Source: Pseudomonas capeferrum
GTDB lineage: Bacteria > Pseudomonadota > Gammaproteobacteria > Pseudomonadales > Pseudomonadaceae
DNA: 64,000 nucleotides
Direction: 5' to 3'
Assembly: GCF_000731675.1 (NCBI RefSeq)
Contig: NZ_JMIT01000001.1
Location: 374,712-438,711 of the forward strand
Shown here: piece after piece, positions 1 through 7,620 of the stretch
Position numbering within the stretch: position 1 is the first letter of the stretch
How the letters are laid out: each line of letters opens with the position of its first letter
Program-made: the position numbers and the translations under genes
The notes under the pieces: generated by a model
Database searches by the model: none
The model's input: the letters and a program-made list of their open reading frames with translations, nothing else
Told to the model about the DNA's origin: nothing

Positions 1-650
1 TCCATGCGTGCGCCGGCCTCGGCGTTCATCATCAGGCTGCCAAGGCCTGCCCCCGAGGACAGGAACAGCTCGCTGCCCACCGAGGTCACCCAGGCGAACG
101 CCAGCGCCTGCAAGACGCCGGCGGCGATGCCCGGCAAGGCGGCGGGCAACAGGATCAGGCGCAACTGCTGTGCGCGGCTGAGCATCAGCACCCGGGCCGC
201 TTCGCGGTGCTGGCCCTCGACCTGGCGCAGGCTTTCGAAGGTGTTGAGCACCATCGGGTACAACGCCGCCAGGCTGACGATGAGCAGCTTGGCACTTTCG
301 CCGTTGCCAAAGCACAAGGCGATCAACGGGATCCAGCCCAGCATCGGTACCTGGCGCAGGGCGTGGAACAGCGGCGCGATCAGGCGGTTGGCCGGTGCCG
401 ACAGGGCCATCAGCGCCCCCAAGCCGATGCCACCGACAATGCCCAGCGCCAGGCCTGTGCAGGTGCGCAGCAGGCTCGCCCACAGGTTGACCAGCAGCTC
501 GCCGCTGCCCAGCACCTCGACCCAGGCCGCACCCACCTGGGCCAGCGGCACAAAGGCATAGGCGCCAGCGGCGTCCTGGCGCGAGGCATACTCCCACGCA
601 CCGAGCAGCAGCAATGGCAGCACCAGGCCACGAAGACTCTTCAGGTTCAT
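1..650 (-). CDS. SsuC-like ABC transporter permease (3' part cut by window edge)
   Basis: Read from an ATG at 650-648, the protein begins MNLKSLRGLVLPLLLLG and runs off the left edge after about 216 residues. It contains several hydrophobic segments and the permease EAA-type loop region (residues near LRQVEGQHREAARVL), as expected for the BPD_transp_1 family used by sulfonate, nitrate and taurine importers. A good Shine-Dalgarno (AAGGAG) lies 7 bases upstream, and the gene starts 11 bases after the stop of a second permease, so the two are in one operon. It probably forms the inner-membrane channel of a sulfonate-type importer; the ATPase gene would lie beyond the edge. No substrate-binding protein with a signal peptide is seen near it. 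The family call is secure; the substrate is inferred from the neighbours. Confidence 0.85.
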   Translation of the reverse strand, partial: MNLKSLRGLVLPLLLLGAWEYASRQDAAGAYAFVPLAQVGAAWVEVLGSGELLVNLWASLLRTCTGLALGIVGGIGLGALMALSAPANRLIAPLFHALRQVPMLGWIPLIALCFGNGESAKLLIVSLAALYPMVLNTFESLRQVEGQHREAARVLMLSRAQQLRLILLPAALPGIAAGVLQALAFAWVTSVGSELFLSSGAGLGSLMMNAEAGARM

Positions 651-660
651 CAGCAACTCC

Positions 661-1413
661 TTAGCGGCTCTGCCAGCGGGTAAACCGTCGCTCGACGCGA
701 CGCAGGCCGAAGTCCAGGGTAAAACCAATCACCCCGGTGATCACCACCCCGACCATCACCACATCGATACGCAGCATCTGCCGGCCCATTTCGATCATCT
801 GCCCCATCCCACTGTCTGCAGCCAGCAGCTCGCACGCCACCAGCACCACCCAGGCGCGGGTCAGGGCCACGCGCACGCCGGTGACGATCGCGGGCACGGC
901 AGCGGGCAGGGCGATAAGGCCGACCAGCGTGGTCCAGCGCAGGCGGTACACCGCTGCGACTTCAAAGTGGCTGCGCGGGATGGCGCGCACCCCTTCACAG
1001 GTGGCCAGGGCCACGGGGAAGAACGCGGTCTTGGCGACGATGACGATCTTGAAGGTTTCATCGACGCCGAACAGCAGCACGAACATCGGGATCAGGGCGA
1101 TGCTGGGGATTTGCCGGAGGGTGTGAAACAGCGGCGCGCAGTAGGCCTCCACGGTTTTTGACAAGGCCAGGGCGGTGCCGAATGCCAGGCCCGCCAGCGC
1201 ACCGACGACAAAGCCCAAGGCCAGGCGCGAGAGGCTGCCAGTGAGGTGCTCCTGCAGTTCGCCGGTGGCCAGCAGGTCGGTGAAGCTGTGCCAGACCTCC
1301 AGCGGCGGGATAAGCAGGTTGGCAGGGAACAGCCCGGCGTTGGCCAGCAGGGCCCAGAGGGCGAGCAGGGCCACGGGGGAAATCAACCAGGAGAGGAGCG
1401 AGAGCAAGCGCAT
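661..1413 (-). CDS. SsuC-like ABC transporter permease
   Basis: This 250-residue integral membrane protein starts MRLLSLLSWLISPVALLALW. I chose the ATG at 1413 over the longer reading frame to 1590 because the extension is Pro/Arg-rich and would run through a sigma-54 promoter and its upstream palindromes. It has about six hydrophobic segments and the cytoplasmic loop HTLRQIPSIALIPMFVLLFG typical of SsuC/TauC permeases. It is similar to, but distinct from, the downstream permease (1-650), which suggests a heterodimeric channel. It is the first gene after the sigma-54 promoter at 1452-1467. The substrate is presumably an organosulfur compound, inferred only from the surrounding desulfurization genes. 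Confidence 0.88.
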   Translation of the reverse strand: MRLLSLLSWLISPVALLALWALLANAGLFPANLLIPPLEVWHSFTDLLATGELQEHLTGSLSRLALGFVVGALAGLAFGTALALSKTVEAYCAPLFHTLRQIPSIALIPMFVLLFGVDETFKIVIVAKTAFFPVALATCEGVRAIPRSHFEVAAVYRLRWTTLVGLIALPAAVPAIVTGVRVALTRAWVVLVACELLAADSGMGQMIEMGRQMLRIDVVMVGVVITGVIGFTLDFGLRRVERRFTRWQSR

Positions 1414-1451
1414 GGCAGGCCTTGGGGGGAGCAGACGATGGAAAGGGCTAT

Positions 1452-1467
1452 CGCAAGAGCTGTGCCA
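1452..1467 (-). promoter_or_regulatory. Sigma-54 (-24/-12) promoter of the permease operon
   Basis: The minus strand reads TGGCACAGCTCTTGCG, matching the TGGCACG-N4-TTGCW consensus at all the key GG and GC positions with correct spacing. The predicted start site is near 1441, about 28 bases before the ATG at 1413. Two palindromes of the kind bound by enhancer-binding proteins lie upstream (1510-1541). Confidence 0.8.
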
Positions 1468-1509
1468 GGCGGCCGGGGCCCGGAAATACGGCGGCTGAGG
1501 AAGGGGTGA

Positions 1510-1541
1510 TGCTGGAGCAGCACAGGGCTGCTGCTCCAGCA
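1510..1541. promoter_or_regulatory. Putative activator sites: paired TGCTG-N3-CAGCA palindromes
   Basis: TGCTG-GAG-CAGCA (1510-1522) and TGCTG-CTC-CAGCA (1529-1541) have centres 19 bp apart and lie about 75 and 94 bp upstream of the predicted start of the sigma-54 promoter at 1452-1467. The same palindrome recurs upstream of the other sigma-54 promoters in this window. The likely binder is a bacterial enhancer-binding protein, for example of the SfnR type, but no such gene is in the window. Confidence 0.6.
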
Positions 1542-1562
1542 GCAGGCTGCCAGCAACATGGG

Positions 1563-1592
1563 GTCTTCGCGGGTGAACCCGCGCCCACAAGG
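1563..1592. repeat. REP-like palindrome
   Basis: The sequence CTTCGCGGGTGAACCCGCG followed by CCCACAAGG is a short Pseudomonas REP-type hairpin (GCGGGT/ACCCGC stem). It sits between the end of the TonB receptor gene and the activator sites of the permease promoter, and could also act as a 3' stabiliser or terminator of the receptor transcript. Confidence 0.6.
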
Positions 1593-1593
1593 A

Positions 1594-4041
1594 TCAGAAG
1601 TCGTAACTGACGCTTGTGTAGTAGAACGCCCCCTGCGCGCCCTCGGGGCTGGTGATGGAATACTTCGGCACCCCATACAGCTGCGCGCCTTCCAGCTTGT
1701 CCGGGTGGCTGTCGAACAGGTTGATCGCGCCCGCCGACAAGGTCAGGCCCAGGTCAAAGCGGTACGACACATCCAGGTCGGTCACCCATTGCGCGCCGAA
1801 GGTCTGGTCCAGCGTCGGGTTGGCGGCGTTGCGGCTCTGCCACTCGCCATAGCGTCGCTGCGCCACGGTGACGCTCCAGCCGTCGTACAGCCAGTTGGCG
1901 CTCAAGGTCAGCTTGTCTTTGGGCGTACCGTCCTCGATCAGGCCCTGGGTGTTGCGGCCGATGATCTGGTTGCCGGGGATGCTGCCAACATCGTCCAGCC
2001 CGGTGATGCGGGTATTGTTGCGTGCATAGCCGCCATTGAAGTCCAGGCGCCCCCAGCGGCCCACGTCCAGTTGGTAGTGGCCGGCCAGTTCGAACCCGTC
2101 GGTGCGGGTGTCGGCGATGTTGCTGTAGAACGCTGCGCTCTGGATGTTGGCGTAGGGCGTACCCGCGAAGATCGGGCCGACCACCGAGGCCGGCAACTGG
2201 TCGGACAGGGTGATGCGGTTGTCGATGTCGATGCGGTAGGCATCGAGCGTGACCGAGGCATTCGGCAGCGGGCGCCAGACCAAGCCTACGGAGAAGTTGG
2301 TCGACTCCTCGGGCTTGAGCGACTTGCCGCCCAGCAGCGCTGCCTCCGGGCTGTCGGCGCGCAGGGTGCGTTGTTGCACCTCGACCCAGTTGCCACTGCC
2401 CGGCGGCTGCTCGACCACCTGCACACTGAACGACGACAGCCCGCTCTGCACCAGCGACGGTGCGCGGTAGCCGGTGCTGGCGCTGGCCCGTGCGGCGATT
2501 TGCGGGGTGAAATCGTAGCGCAGCGACAGCTTGCCGTTGGTGGTGTCGCCAAAGTCCGAATAATGCTCGCTGCGCACCGCGACGCCAGCCTGGAATTTCT
2601 CGGTCAGCTGGGCTTCGACATCGAAGTAGGCACCGATCACCCGGCGGTCGAGCGACACGGCATCGACCTGGGTGATGCCTGAGTAATAGCCCGGAATCCG
2701 TCGGCCAGAGACTGGGTCCAGGGTGTTGAACAGCGGCCCGTTGGACCAGCCGGCTGCATCACCTGCCGTCAGGTCGTAGTTTTCCTGGCGCCAGGCCAGC
2801 CCTGCCGAAACGGTCAGCGGCTTGAACAGCCAGTCGTTGGCGAAGTCGCGGGTCCAGTCCAGGGTCAGGTTGGTCTGGTCGGCCTCGCGGCGGCCGGTGT
2901 AGATCGTCGATGGGCTGGCGTTGCCCCAGCTGGGGTTGATCGCGTCGCGGTCGGTAGAGTCGACGCGGTTATTGCCGTAGTTCAGCGCCAGGTCGAAGTG
3001 GCCCAGGGTTTCGTCTTCGAAGCGCAGGCCGCCGGTGACGGCGTAGTCTTCCAGGCCATAACGGGTCACCGGCAGACGGCCGTCGGGGTAGCGCGTCAGG
3101 GCCACGCTGCCATAGTTGTTGCGCAGGGTGGTGGGCGGGTCGAAGAAGTTCTCGGCATCGGTGTTCTTGTGCGCGTAGGTGGCGAAGCCGTAGGCGCTGA
3201 GGCCCTCGGTGAGGCCCATCTCGGCGTTGGCGGTGAAGTTGTACTGGTCGGAAACGTTGCCCGAGCCCCAGCGCCAGTTGCGGTAGCGGTTGTTCTGCTC
3301 GCGCGGGGTGTCGATGCTGGTCGAGCCGGGGTAGAACAAGCGGTTGTCGTCACGGGTATCGCTGGCCGGGTCCTGGCTGCCGGCGTCGAAGGCCAGGGTC
3401 AGGAAGCCGTCGTTGGGCAGGGCAAAGCCTTTCCAGCCGCTGAGCTTGTGCTGCAGGCCGTCGCCCTTGTTGTAGCCGCCGAAGCGGTAGCCGGCGTTGC
3501 CGCCTTCATCGCGCGCCTTGAGCACGATGTTGATCACCCCGGCGATGGCGTCCGAACCATACTGGGCAGCAGCGCCATCGCGCAGGATCTCCACCCGTTC
3601 GATGGCTGACAGCGGGATCAGGCTGAGGTCCACCGCTGCGGCACCGCGGGCGTTGACCAGGCCCTGACGGGTGACGTTGGCGCTGGTGTGGCGGCGTTTG
3701 CCGTTGACCAGTACCAGCACCTGGTCGGAGGCCAGGCCGCGCAACGAGGCGCCCTGGGCGATGGAACCGGCGAATGCGCCCTGTGGCGACTGCGGGAAGC
3801 TGAACGACGGTGATAAGGCGGTGAGCGCGGCAGACAGGTCGCTGGCGCCGGTTTCCTGCAGTTTCTCGCCGCTGAGGACGTCGACCGGCGCGGCGCTCTG
3901 CAGGGCAGTGACGTCGCTGCGGTGGGTGCCGACCACGACCACGGTGTCGAGGTTGGCGGCGGGTTCGGCGGCGAATGCGGGCACGGCAAGGCTGCCGATG
4001 GCCAGGGCGATGGCGCTGGCCAAGGGGGTGTAGTGGGGCAT
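1594..4041 (-). CDS. TonB-dependent outer-membrane receptor
   Basis: This 815-residue protein has a signal peptide (MPHYTPLASAIALAIGSLAV, cleavage expected after AFA). A TonB-box-like DTVVVVG follows, then a plug domain (roughly residues 45-170, with VLVLVNGKRRH and IERVEILRDGAAAQYG) and a 22-strand barrel. The C-terminus, SVSYDF, ends in the aromatic residue needed for barrel assembly. It would import a large or scarce substrate using TonB energy. An AAGGAT ribosome-binding site precedes the ATG at 4041. It lies 72 bp downstream of a second receptor gene and is probably co-transcribed with it from the sigma-54 promoter at 6400-6415. The position in a desulfurization cluster suggests an organosulfur ligand rather than a siderophore; this is inference. 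Confidence 0.92.
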   Translation of the reverse strand: MPHYTPLASAIALAIGSLAVPAFAAEPAANLDTVVVVGTHRSDVTALQSAAPVDVLSGEKLQETGASDLSAALTALSPSFSFPQSPQGAFAGSIAQGASLRGLASDQVLVLVNGKRRHTSANVTRQGLVNARGAAAVDLSLIPLSAIERVEILRDGAAAQYGSDAIAGVINIVLKARDEGGNAGYRFGGYNKGDGLQHKLSGWKGFALPNDGFLTLAFDAGSQDPASDTRDDNRLFYPGSTSIDTPREQNNRYRNWRWGSGNVSDQYNFTANAEMGLTEGLSAYGFATYAHKNTDAENFFDPPTTLRNNYGSVALTRYPDGRLPVTRYGLEDYAVTGGLRFEDETLGHFDLALNYGNNRVDSTDRDAINPSWGNASPSTIYTGRREADQTNLTLDWTRDFANDWLFKPLTVSAGLAWRQENYDLTAGDAAGWSNGPLFNTLDPVSGRRIPGYYSGITQVDAVSLDRRVIGAYFDVEAQLTEKFQAGVAVRSEHYSDFGDTTNGKLSLRYDFTPQIAARASASTGYRAPSLVQSGLSSFSVQVVEQPPGSGNWVEVQQRTLRADSPEAALLGGKSLKPEESTNFSVGLVWRPLPNASVTLDAYRIDIDNRITLSDQLPASVVGPIFAGTPYANIQSAAFYSNIADTRTDGFELAGHYQLDVGRWGRLDFNGGYARNNTRITGLDDVGSIPGNQIIGRNTQGLIEDGTPKDKLTLSANWLYDGWSVTVAQRRYGEWQSRNAANPTLDQTFGAQWVTDLDVSYRFDLGLTLSAGAINLFDSHPDKLEGAQLYGVPKYSITSPEGAQGAFYYTSVSYDF

Positions 4042-4068
4042 GGGGATAATCCTTAGTAGGCGTTGTTG

Positions 4069-4105
4069 CCTTGCGTCGCGATGGGCCGCGCAGCGGCCCC
4101 TTTGT
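4069..4105. repeat. REP-like hairpin between the two TonB receptor genes
   Basis: The stem GGGCCGC (4083-4089) pairs with GCGGCCC (4093-4099) around a GCA loop, preceded by the REP-like TTGCGTCGCGATG. There is no T-tract for a clean terminator on the minus strand. It may be a partial attenuator or an mRNA-stability element between the two receptors. Confidence 0.5.
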
Positions 4106-4113
4106 GAGAAAAA

Positions 4114-6357
4114 TCAGAACCGGCTGGTGACACTCAGCCCGACCGTGCGCGGGTCGCCGTAGGTGATCACGTACTGCCCGGCAGTGCCGTTGGGCCGGCC
4201 ATGCACCTGGTAGCGGCGGTCGGTGAGGTTGTTGACGAAGCCGCTCACGCTCAACTTGTCATCAGGGCTGAACCAGGTCAGGCGGGCGTTGGCCAGGGTG
4301 TAGTGCGGCTGGCTGAGGGTCTCGTCGGCACTGCTCTGGCGGTCGGCGAGGAAGTATTCCTTGTCGCGGAAACTCACGTCGCCGCCGGCCACCAGCTTGC
4401 CGCCGACCTGAAGCGGTATGGTGTAGTCGGCACCCAGCGACACCACGTTGCGTGGCGAGCGCACGAAACTGTTGCCGCTGTAGTCACCGGTCACCGCGCC
4501 CGTGGTGGGGTTGGTGTTCTTGAAGTCGGTGTACTCGGTGTCGAGGAACGACACCGCCGCGCGCAGGTGCAGGCGGTCGGTCGGTTGGCCTTCGATCTCA
4601 AGCTCGGCACCTTTGACCGTACCTTTGGCACCGTTGGTCAAGGCGGTGGTGAGTACACCATTGTTGACCGTCAGCAGGTTCACCTGGATGTCCGAGTAGT
4701 CGTAGTAGAAGACGTTGGCGTTGACCGTCAGGCGGCGGTCGAACCACTCGGACTTCAGGCCAAGCTCGTAGGCATCCAGTTCTTCCGGGTCGACCGTGGT
4801 CAACTGCGCAAGGCTGGTCGACAGCCCGGTGTTGAAGCCGCCGGAGCGGAAGCCATGGGCGTAGCGGAAGAACACCCGCAGGTTGTCGTTGATGCGGTAC
4901 TCGGGGGTCAGGTCGTAGGTCCAGGCTTCCCAGGTCTTGTCTTCCTGGCGGTTGCCGTTGCTGCCCACGCCGCCCAGCGGGATCAGCGGGCCGTTGGCCG
5001 TGGCGCGGGTCAGTTGCACCAGGTCCAGGTCGATGTCCTTCTTCTCCTGGGTCCAGCGCAGGCCGCCGGTGACGCTGAAATCATCGGTGAAGTCGTAGGT
5101 CAGGTTGCCGAACAGCGCGTAGCTGTCGGTGCGGTGGTCATAGCCCAGGTCGCGCAACGCAGTGGTGCCAACCTGGTTCGAGCCGGTGCCGTTGGGCGTC
5201 GGGCCTGGGGTGACGATGCGCTGGGCCGAGCTGTCCAGGTCTTCATGGAAGTAGTGGGCGCCCGCCAGCCAGTGCAGCGGGCGGTCTTCCGGCGATGCCA
5301 GGCGCAGCTCCTGGGACCACTGGCGGTAGCTGTTGTCGGTGATTGCCGCGCCGTTGACTTCATAGGGGGTGTAGTCGGCGTCGCTGGTGGAGCGGTTGCG
5401 GATGTAGTCGTAGGCACTGATCGAGGTCAGGGTGTAATCGCCCAGGTACCAGTTGAAGGTCAACGACGCGCCGTCGTGGTCGAGGCGGTAGTCCTCGTTG
5501 ACGTTGAGCGCGATATCGCGGCCATTGGGGCGCTCGTAGCCGACGTTGTAATAACGGCCCACCGGCAGCGAGCCGTTGCTGCCGTCGCCCTTGAACTGGC
5601 GGCTGTGCAGCTTGAGCAGGGCGTCCAGGTTGGGGTTGAGCTGGGCCAGGAACTGCAGGCGGATCGCCTTTTTGTTCACGTCGCCATAGGTGTTGCCGTC
5701 GAAATCGTTGTTCTGGAAGCCATCGCGTTCTTCGGAATACAGCGATACCCGCCCGGCCAGCTTTTCGTCCACCAGCGCGCCACCGATGGCACCGGTGACG
5801 ATGCGCTCGTTCTTGCTGCCGAAGCCGACGGTACCGTAGCCGTCGGTGTCGAAGGCCGGCTTTTTCGAGATGACATTGACCGCACCGGCGGTGGTGTTCT
5901 TGCCATACAAGGTGCCCTGCGGCCCGCGCAGGATCTCGATGCGTTCAAGGTCGAACAGGGGGCCGCCCCCGGCGATCGGTGCATTGAGGTAGACGTCGTC
6001 GGCGTAGATGCCCACCGGGAAGACCGTCGCCGCACCGGTATCACCGGTGCCCAGGCCGCGGATGTACCAGCGCGGGCGGCCATCGCCGTCGGGGTTCTTG
6101 GCCGAGGCGTTGGGCACGAAGGTGGTGATGTCGCCCATCGAGCGCACGCCATCGGCGGTGATGCTGGTGCCCTTGATCGCCGACACGGCGACGGGCACTT
6201 CCTGCAGGGTCTGCTCGCGATGCTGGGCGGTGACGGTGACGGTTTCCAGGGCTGGCTCGGCCTTGGTGTCTTCGCCGGCGGCGACGGCTTGGCCGCCGGT
6301 GCTGGCCAGCAGCAGTGCAAGGCTGATCTGGCGGGCTAGTGGATGGCGCTGGTGCAT
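4114..6357 (-). CDS. TonB-dependent outer-membrane receptor
   Basis: This 747-residue protein begins MHQRHPLARQISLALLLAST, a signal peptide with the cut expected near AVAAG. I preferred the ATG at 6357, with a GGGGAG site 8 bases upstream, over a longer frame that would cross the sigma-54 promoter. A TonB box (LETVTVTAQ), a plug domain (QEVPVAVSAI, then WYIRGLG and IEILRGPQGTLYGKNTTAG) and a barrel ending in VTSRF follow. The plug motif with GKNTTAGAVNVISKKP is typical of the large family that includes many non-siderophore receptors. It is the first gene after the sigma-54 promoter at 6400-6415 and lies directly downstream of the desulfinase-like pair. Confidence 0.92.
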   Translation of the reverse strand: MHQRHPLARQISLALLLASTGGQAVAAGEDTKAEPALETVTVTAQHREQTLQEVPVAVSAIKGTSITADGVRSMGDITTFVPNASAKNPDGDGRPRWYIRGLGTGDTGAATVFPVGIYADDVYLNAPIAGGGPLFDLERIEILRGPQGTLYGKNTTAGAVNVISKKPAFDTDGYGTVGFGSKNERIVTGAIGGALVDEKLAGRVSLYSEERDGFQNNDFDGNTYGDVNKKAIRLQFLAQLNPNLDALLKLHSRQFKGDGSNGSLPVGRYYNVGYERPNGRDIALNVNEDYRLDHDGASLTFNWYLGDYTLTSISAYDYIRNRSTSDADYTPYEVNGAAITDNSYRQWSQELRLASPEDRPLHWLAGAHYFHEDLDSSAQRIVTPGPTPNGTGSNQVGTTALRDLGYDHRTDSYALFGNLTYDFTDDFSVTGGLRWTQEKKDIDLDLVQLTRATANGPLIPLGGVGSNGNRQEDKTWEAWTYDLTPEYRINDNLRVFFRYAHGFRSGGFNTGLSTSLAQLTTVDPEELDAYELGLKSEWFDRRLTVNANVFYYDYSDIQVNLLTVNNGVLTTALTNGAKGTVKGAELEIEGQPTDRLHLRAAVSFLDTEYTDFKNTNPTTGAVTGDYSGNSFVRSPRNVVSLGADYTIPLQVGGKLVAGGDVSFRDKEYFLADRQSSADETLSQPHYTLANARLTWFSPDDKLSVSGFVNNLTDRRYQVHGRPNGTAGQYVITYGDPRTVGLSVTSRF

Positions 6358-6399
6358 GGTGAATCTCCCCGTATGTAAAGCGTTGTTGGGGAGAGCTAG

Positions 6400-6415
6400 A
6401 GCAGGGACTGTGCCA
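6400..6415 (-). promoter_or_regulatory. Sigma-54 (-24/-12) promoter of the TonB receptor genes
   Basis: The minus strand reads TGGCACAGTCCCTGCT, differing from the TGGCACG-N4-TTGCW consensus only at minor positions. Transcription would begin near 6390, leaving a leader of about 33 bases to the ATG at 6357. The TGCTG-N3-CAGCA palindromes at 6504-6544 lie 115-150 bp upstream of the start. Confidence 0.78.
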
Positions 6416-6503
6416 GGTTGATAAATTATTGATTTATATAGGTTATTTGATTTGATTTGTAGGTTGTTGCCGATCTGGCAGCAGTGGGGTGCTTGGCGGG
6501 TGC

Positions 6504-6544
6504 TGCTGGGGCAGCAGCTGCTCATCAGGAATGCTGGGGCAGCC
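6504..6544. promoter_or_regulatory. Putative activator sites: TGCTG-N3-CAGCA palindromes
   Basis: A perfect site, CTGCTG-GGG-CAGCAG (core 6504-6516), and a one-mismatch site, TGCTG-GGG-CAGCC (6532-6544), have centres 28 bp apart. The spacing and location resemble enhancer-binding-protein sites for the sigma-54 promoter at 6400-6415. An AT-rich stretch (6420-6470) between sites and promoter could help DNA bending. Confidence 0.6.
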
Positions 6545-6561
6545 AAGCGGCCCCCCTGCAA

Positions 6562-7620
6562 TCACACCGCCAACCGCGAAGTCGAGCCGATCACACTCTC
6601 CAATACCCTGAAGTCGATCCATTCGCGCACGTCGAACCGGCGCGGTATGAACCCCCACCTGAACAAGAACTCGGTAAAGTCCTGCAACGCGTCGATCGAA
6701 CGCCCATCCAGCGTCGTGCGCAAGCGCCGGTGGGCATCATCACCGTAAGCTGCCGCTACCCAGTACTCGCTGGTGTTCAGTTCGCGCGCCAGAAAACGCC
6801 GGGTCTCCTCCGGGTTGGCCCAGGCCCACTGCTCGGTGCGCAGCACGGTGTCGACCAGTGTGCGGCTGGCATCGAAGTGCTCTTCCAGCAGGTGCCTGTC
6901 CACGGTCAAGGTGCGCGGCGTACCGTTGTTGCTGCGGATCAACGGGTCGGGGTGGCTGCCGGTGTCGACCACCACCCGCAGGCCGAACTCGTGGGCCAGG
7001 TGTACCGCGTGGGCGCCCTTGAGGAAGATCGCGTCGATGTCGCCGCGCAGCAGGCCGATCAGCTCATTGTTGCGCCGGCTGAAGCGGCTGGTGTCCAGGC
7101 TCACTTCGGCGCCGTACAGGTGCTGCTTGGCATCGTCGCTGTAGGTGCCGCCGTAGGGGTAGTCGACCCGTTCGACATCAGCCACGCTCAGGCCTTCGAG
7201 CTTGAGCGCGTTCTCCAGCCCGCGCAGGGCCTGCGCGCGGGTGAAGTCGATCTGCACGTTGGCCCACTTGGGCAGGCCGAAGCGGCGGTTTTTCAGGTCG
7301 CGGATACTGCGCACACCGCTTTCTTCGGTGGTCAGAATCAGCTGCACCTCGTCGCTCCACGACAGCCCCAGCACCCGGGTTTCGACCCCGCTGGCATAGG
7401 CCCAGATCGCCGGGATGTTGCCACCGTGGCGCACGGAGTTCTGCAGGTGATGGTCGTAGTGGGCTTCGCGCACCTCCCGTTCGCTGGACTCGCGTAACGA
7501 CTGGATGTTGGTGCCGAACGGCGCAAAAGCTTCGGCCAGGCGCCCGGATTGCACGGCAATGCCGAGCCCGGTGGGCACAGGGCTGTGGGTGTACCAGAGA
7601 GTTTCCAGTGGCTTGGTCAT
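6562..7620 (-). CDS. DszB-like desulfinase homologue with Ser in place of the catalytic Cys
   Basis: This 352-residue protein has the periplasmic-binding-protein fold of the SsuA/ThiY/DszB group but no signal peptide (it begins MTKPLETLWYTHSPVP), so it should be cytoplasmic. In DszB (2'-hydroxybiphenyl-2-sulfinate desulfinase) the active residues are Cys27, His60, Arg70 and Gly73. Here His54, Arg64 and the R-x-G-G motif (VRHGGNIP) are kept, but the Cys position is Ser13 (codon AGC at 7584-7582). The neighbouring paralogue has Cys at the same place. The ATG overlaps the stop of that paralogue (ATGA at 7620-7617), so the pair is translationally coupled. It may be a catalytically dead partner, a binding protein, or an enzyme using other chemistry. 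Automatic annotation would probably call it an ABC substrate-binding protein. Confidence 0.8.
   Translation of the reverse strand: MTKPLETLWYTHSPVPTGLGIAVQSGRLAEAFAPFGTNIQSLRESSEREVREAHYDHHLQNSVRHGGNIPAIWAYASGVETRVLGLSWSDEVQLILTTEESGVRSIRDLKNRRFGLPKWANVQIDFTRAQALRGLENALKLEGLSVADVERVDYPYGGTYSDDAKQHLYGAEVSLDTSRFSRRNNELIGLLRGDIDAIFLKGAHAVHLAHEFGLRVVVDTGSHPDPLIRSNNGTPRTLTVDRHLLEEHFDASRTLVDTVLRTEQWAWANPEETRRFLARELNTSEYWVAAAYGDDAHRRLRTTLDGRSIDALQDFTEFLFRWGFIPRRFDVREWIDFRVLESVIGSTSRLAV

Noticed and set aside
4201..6339. A 712-residue open frame on the plus strand opposite the second TonB receptor, and similar long frames opposite other genes (for example 1558-2682, 15626-17497, 18576-20297)
   Set aside because: They are antisense shadows of GC-rich codon usage; the opposite strand has clear protein families, ribosome-binding sites and operon order.
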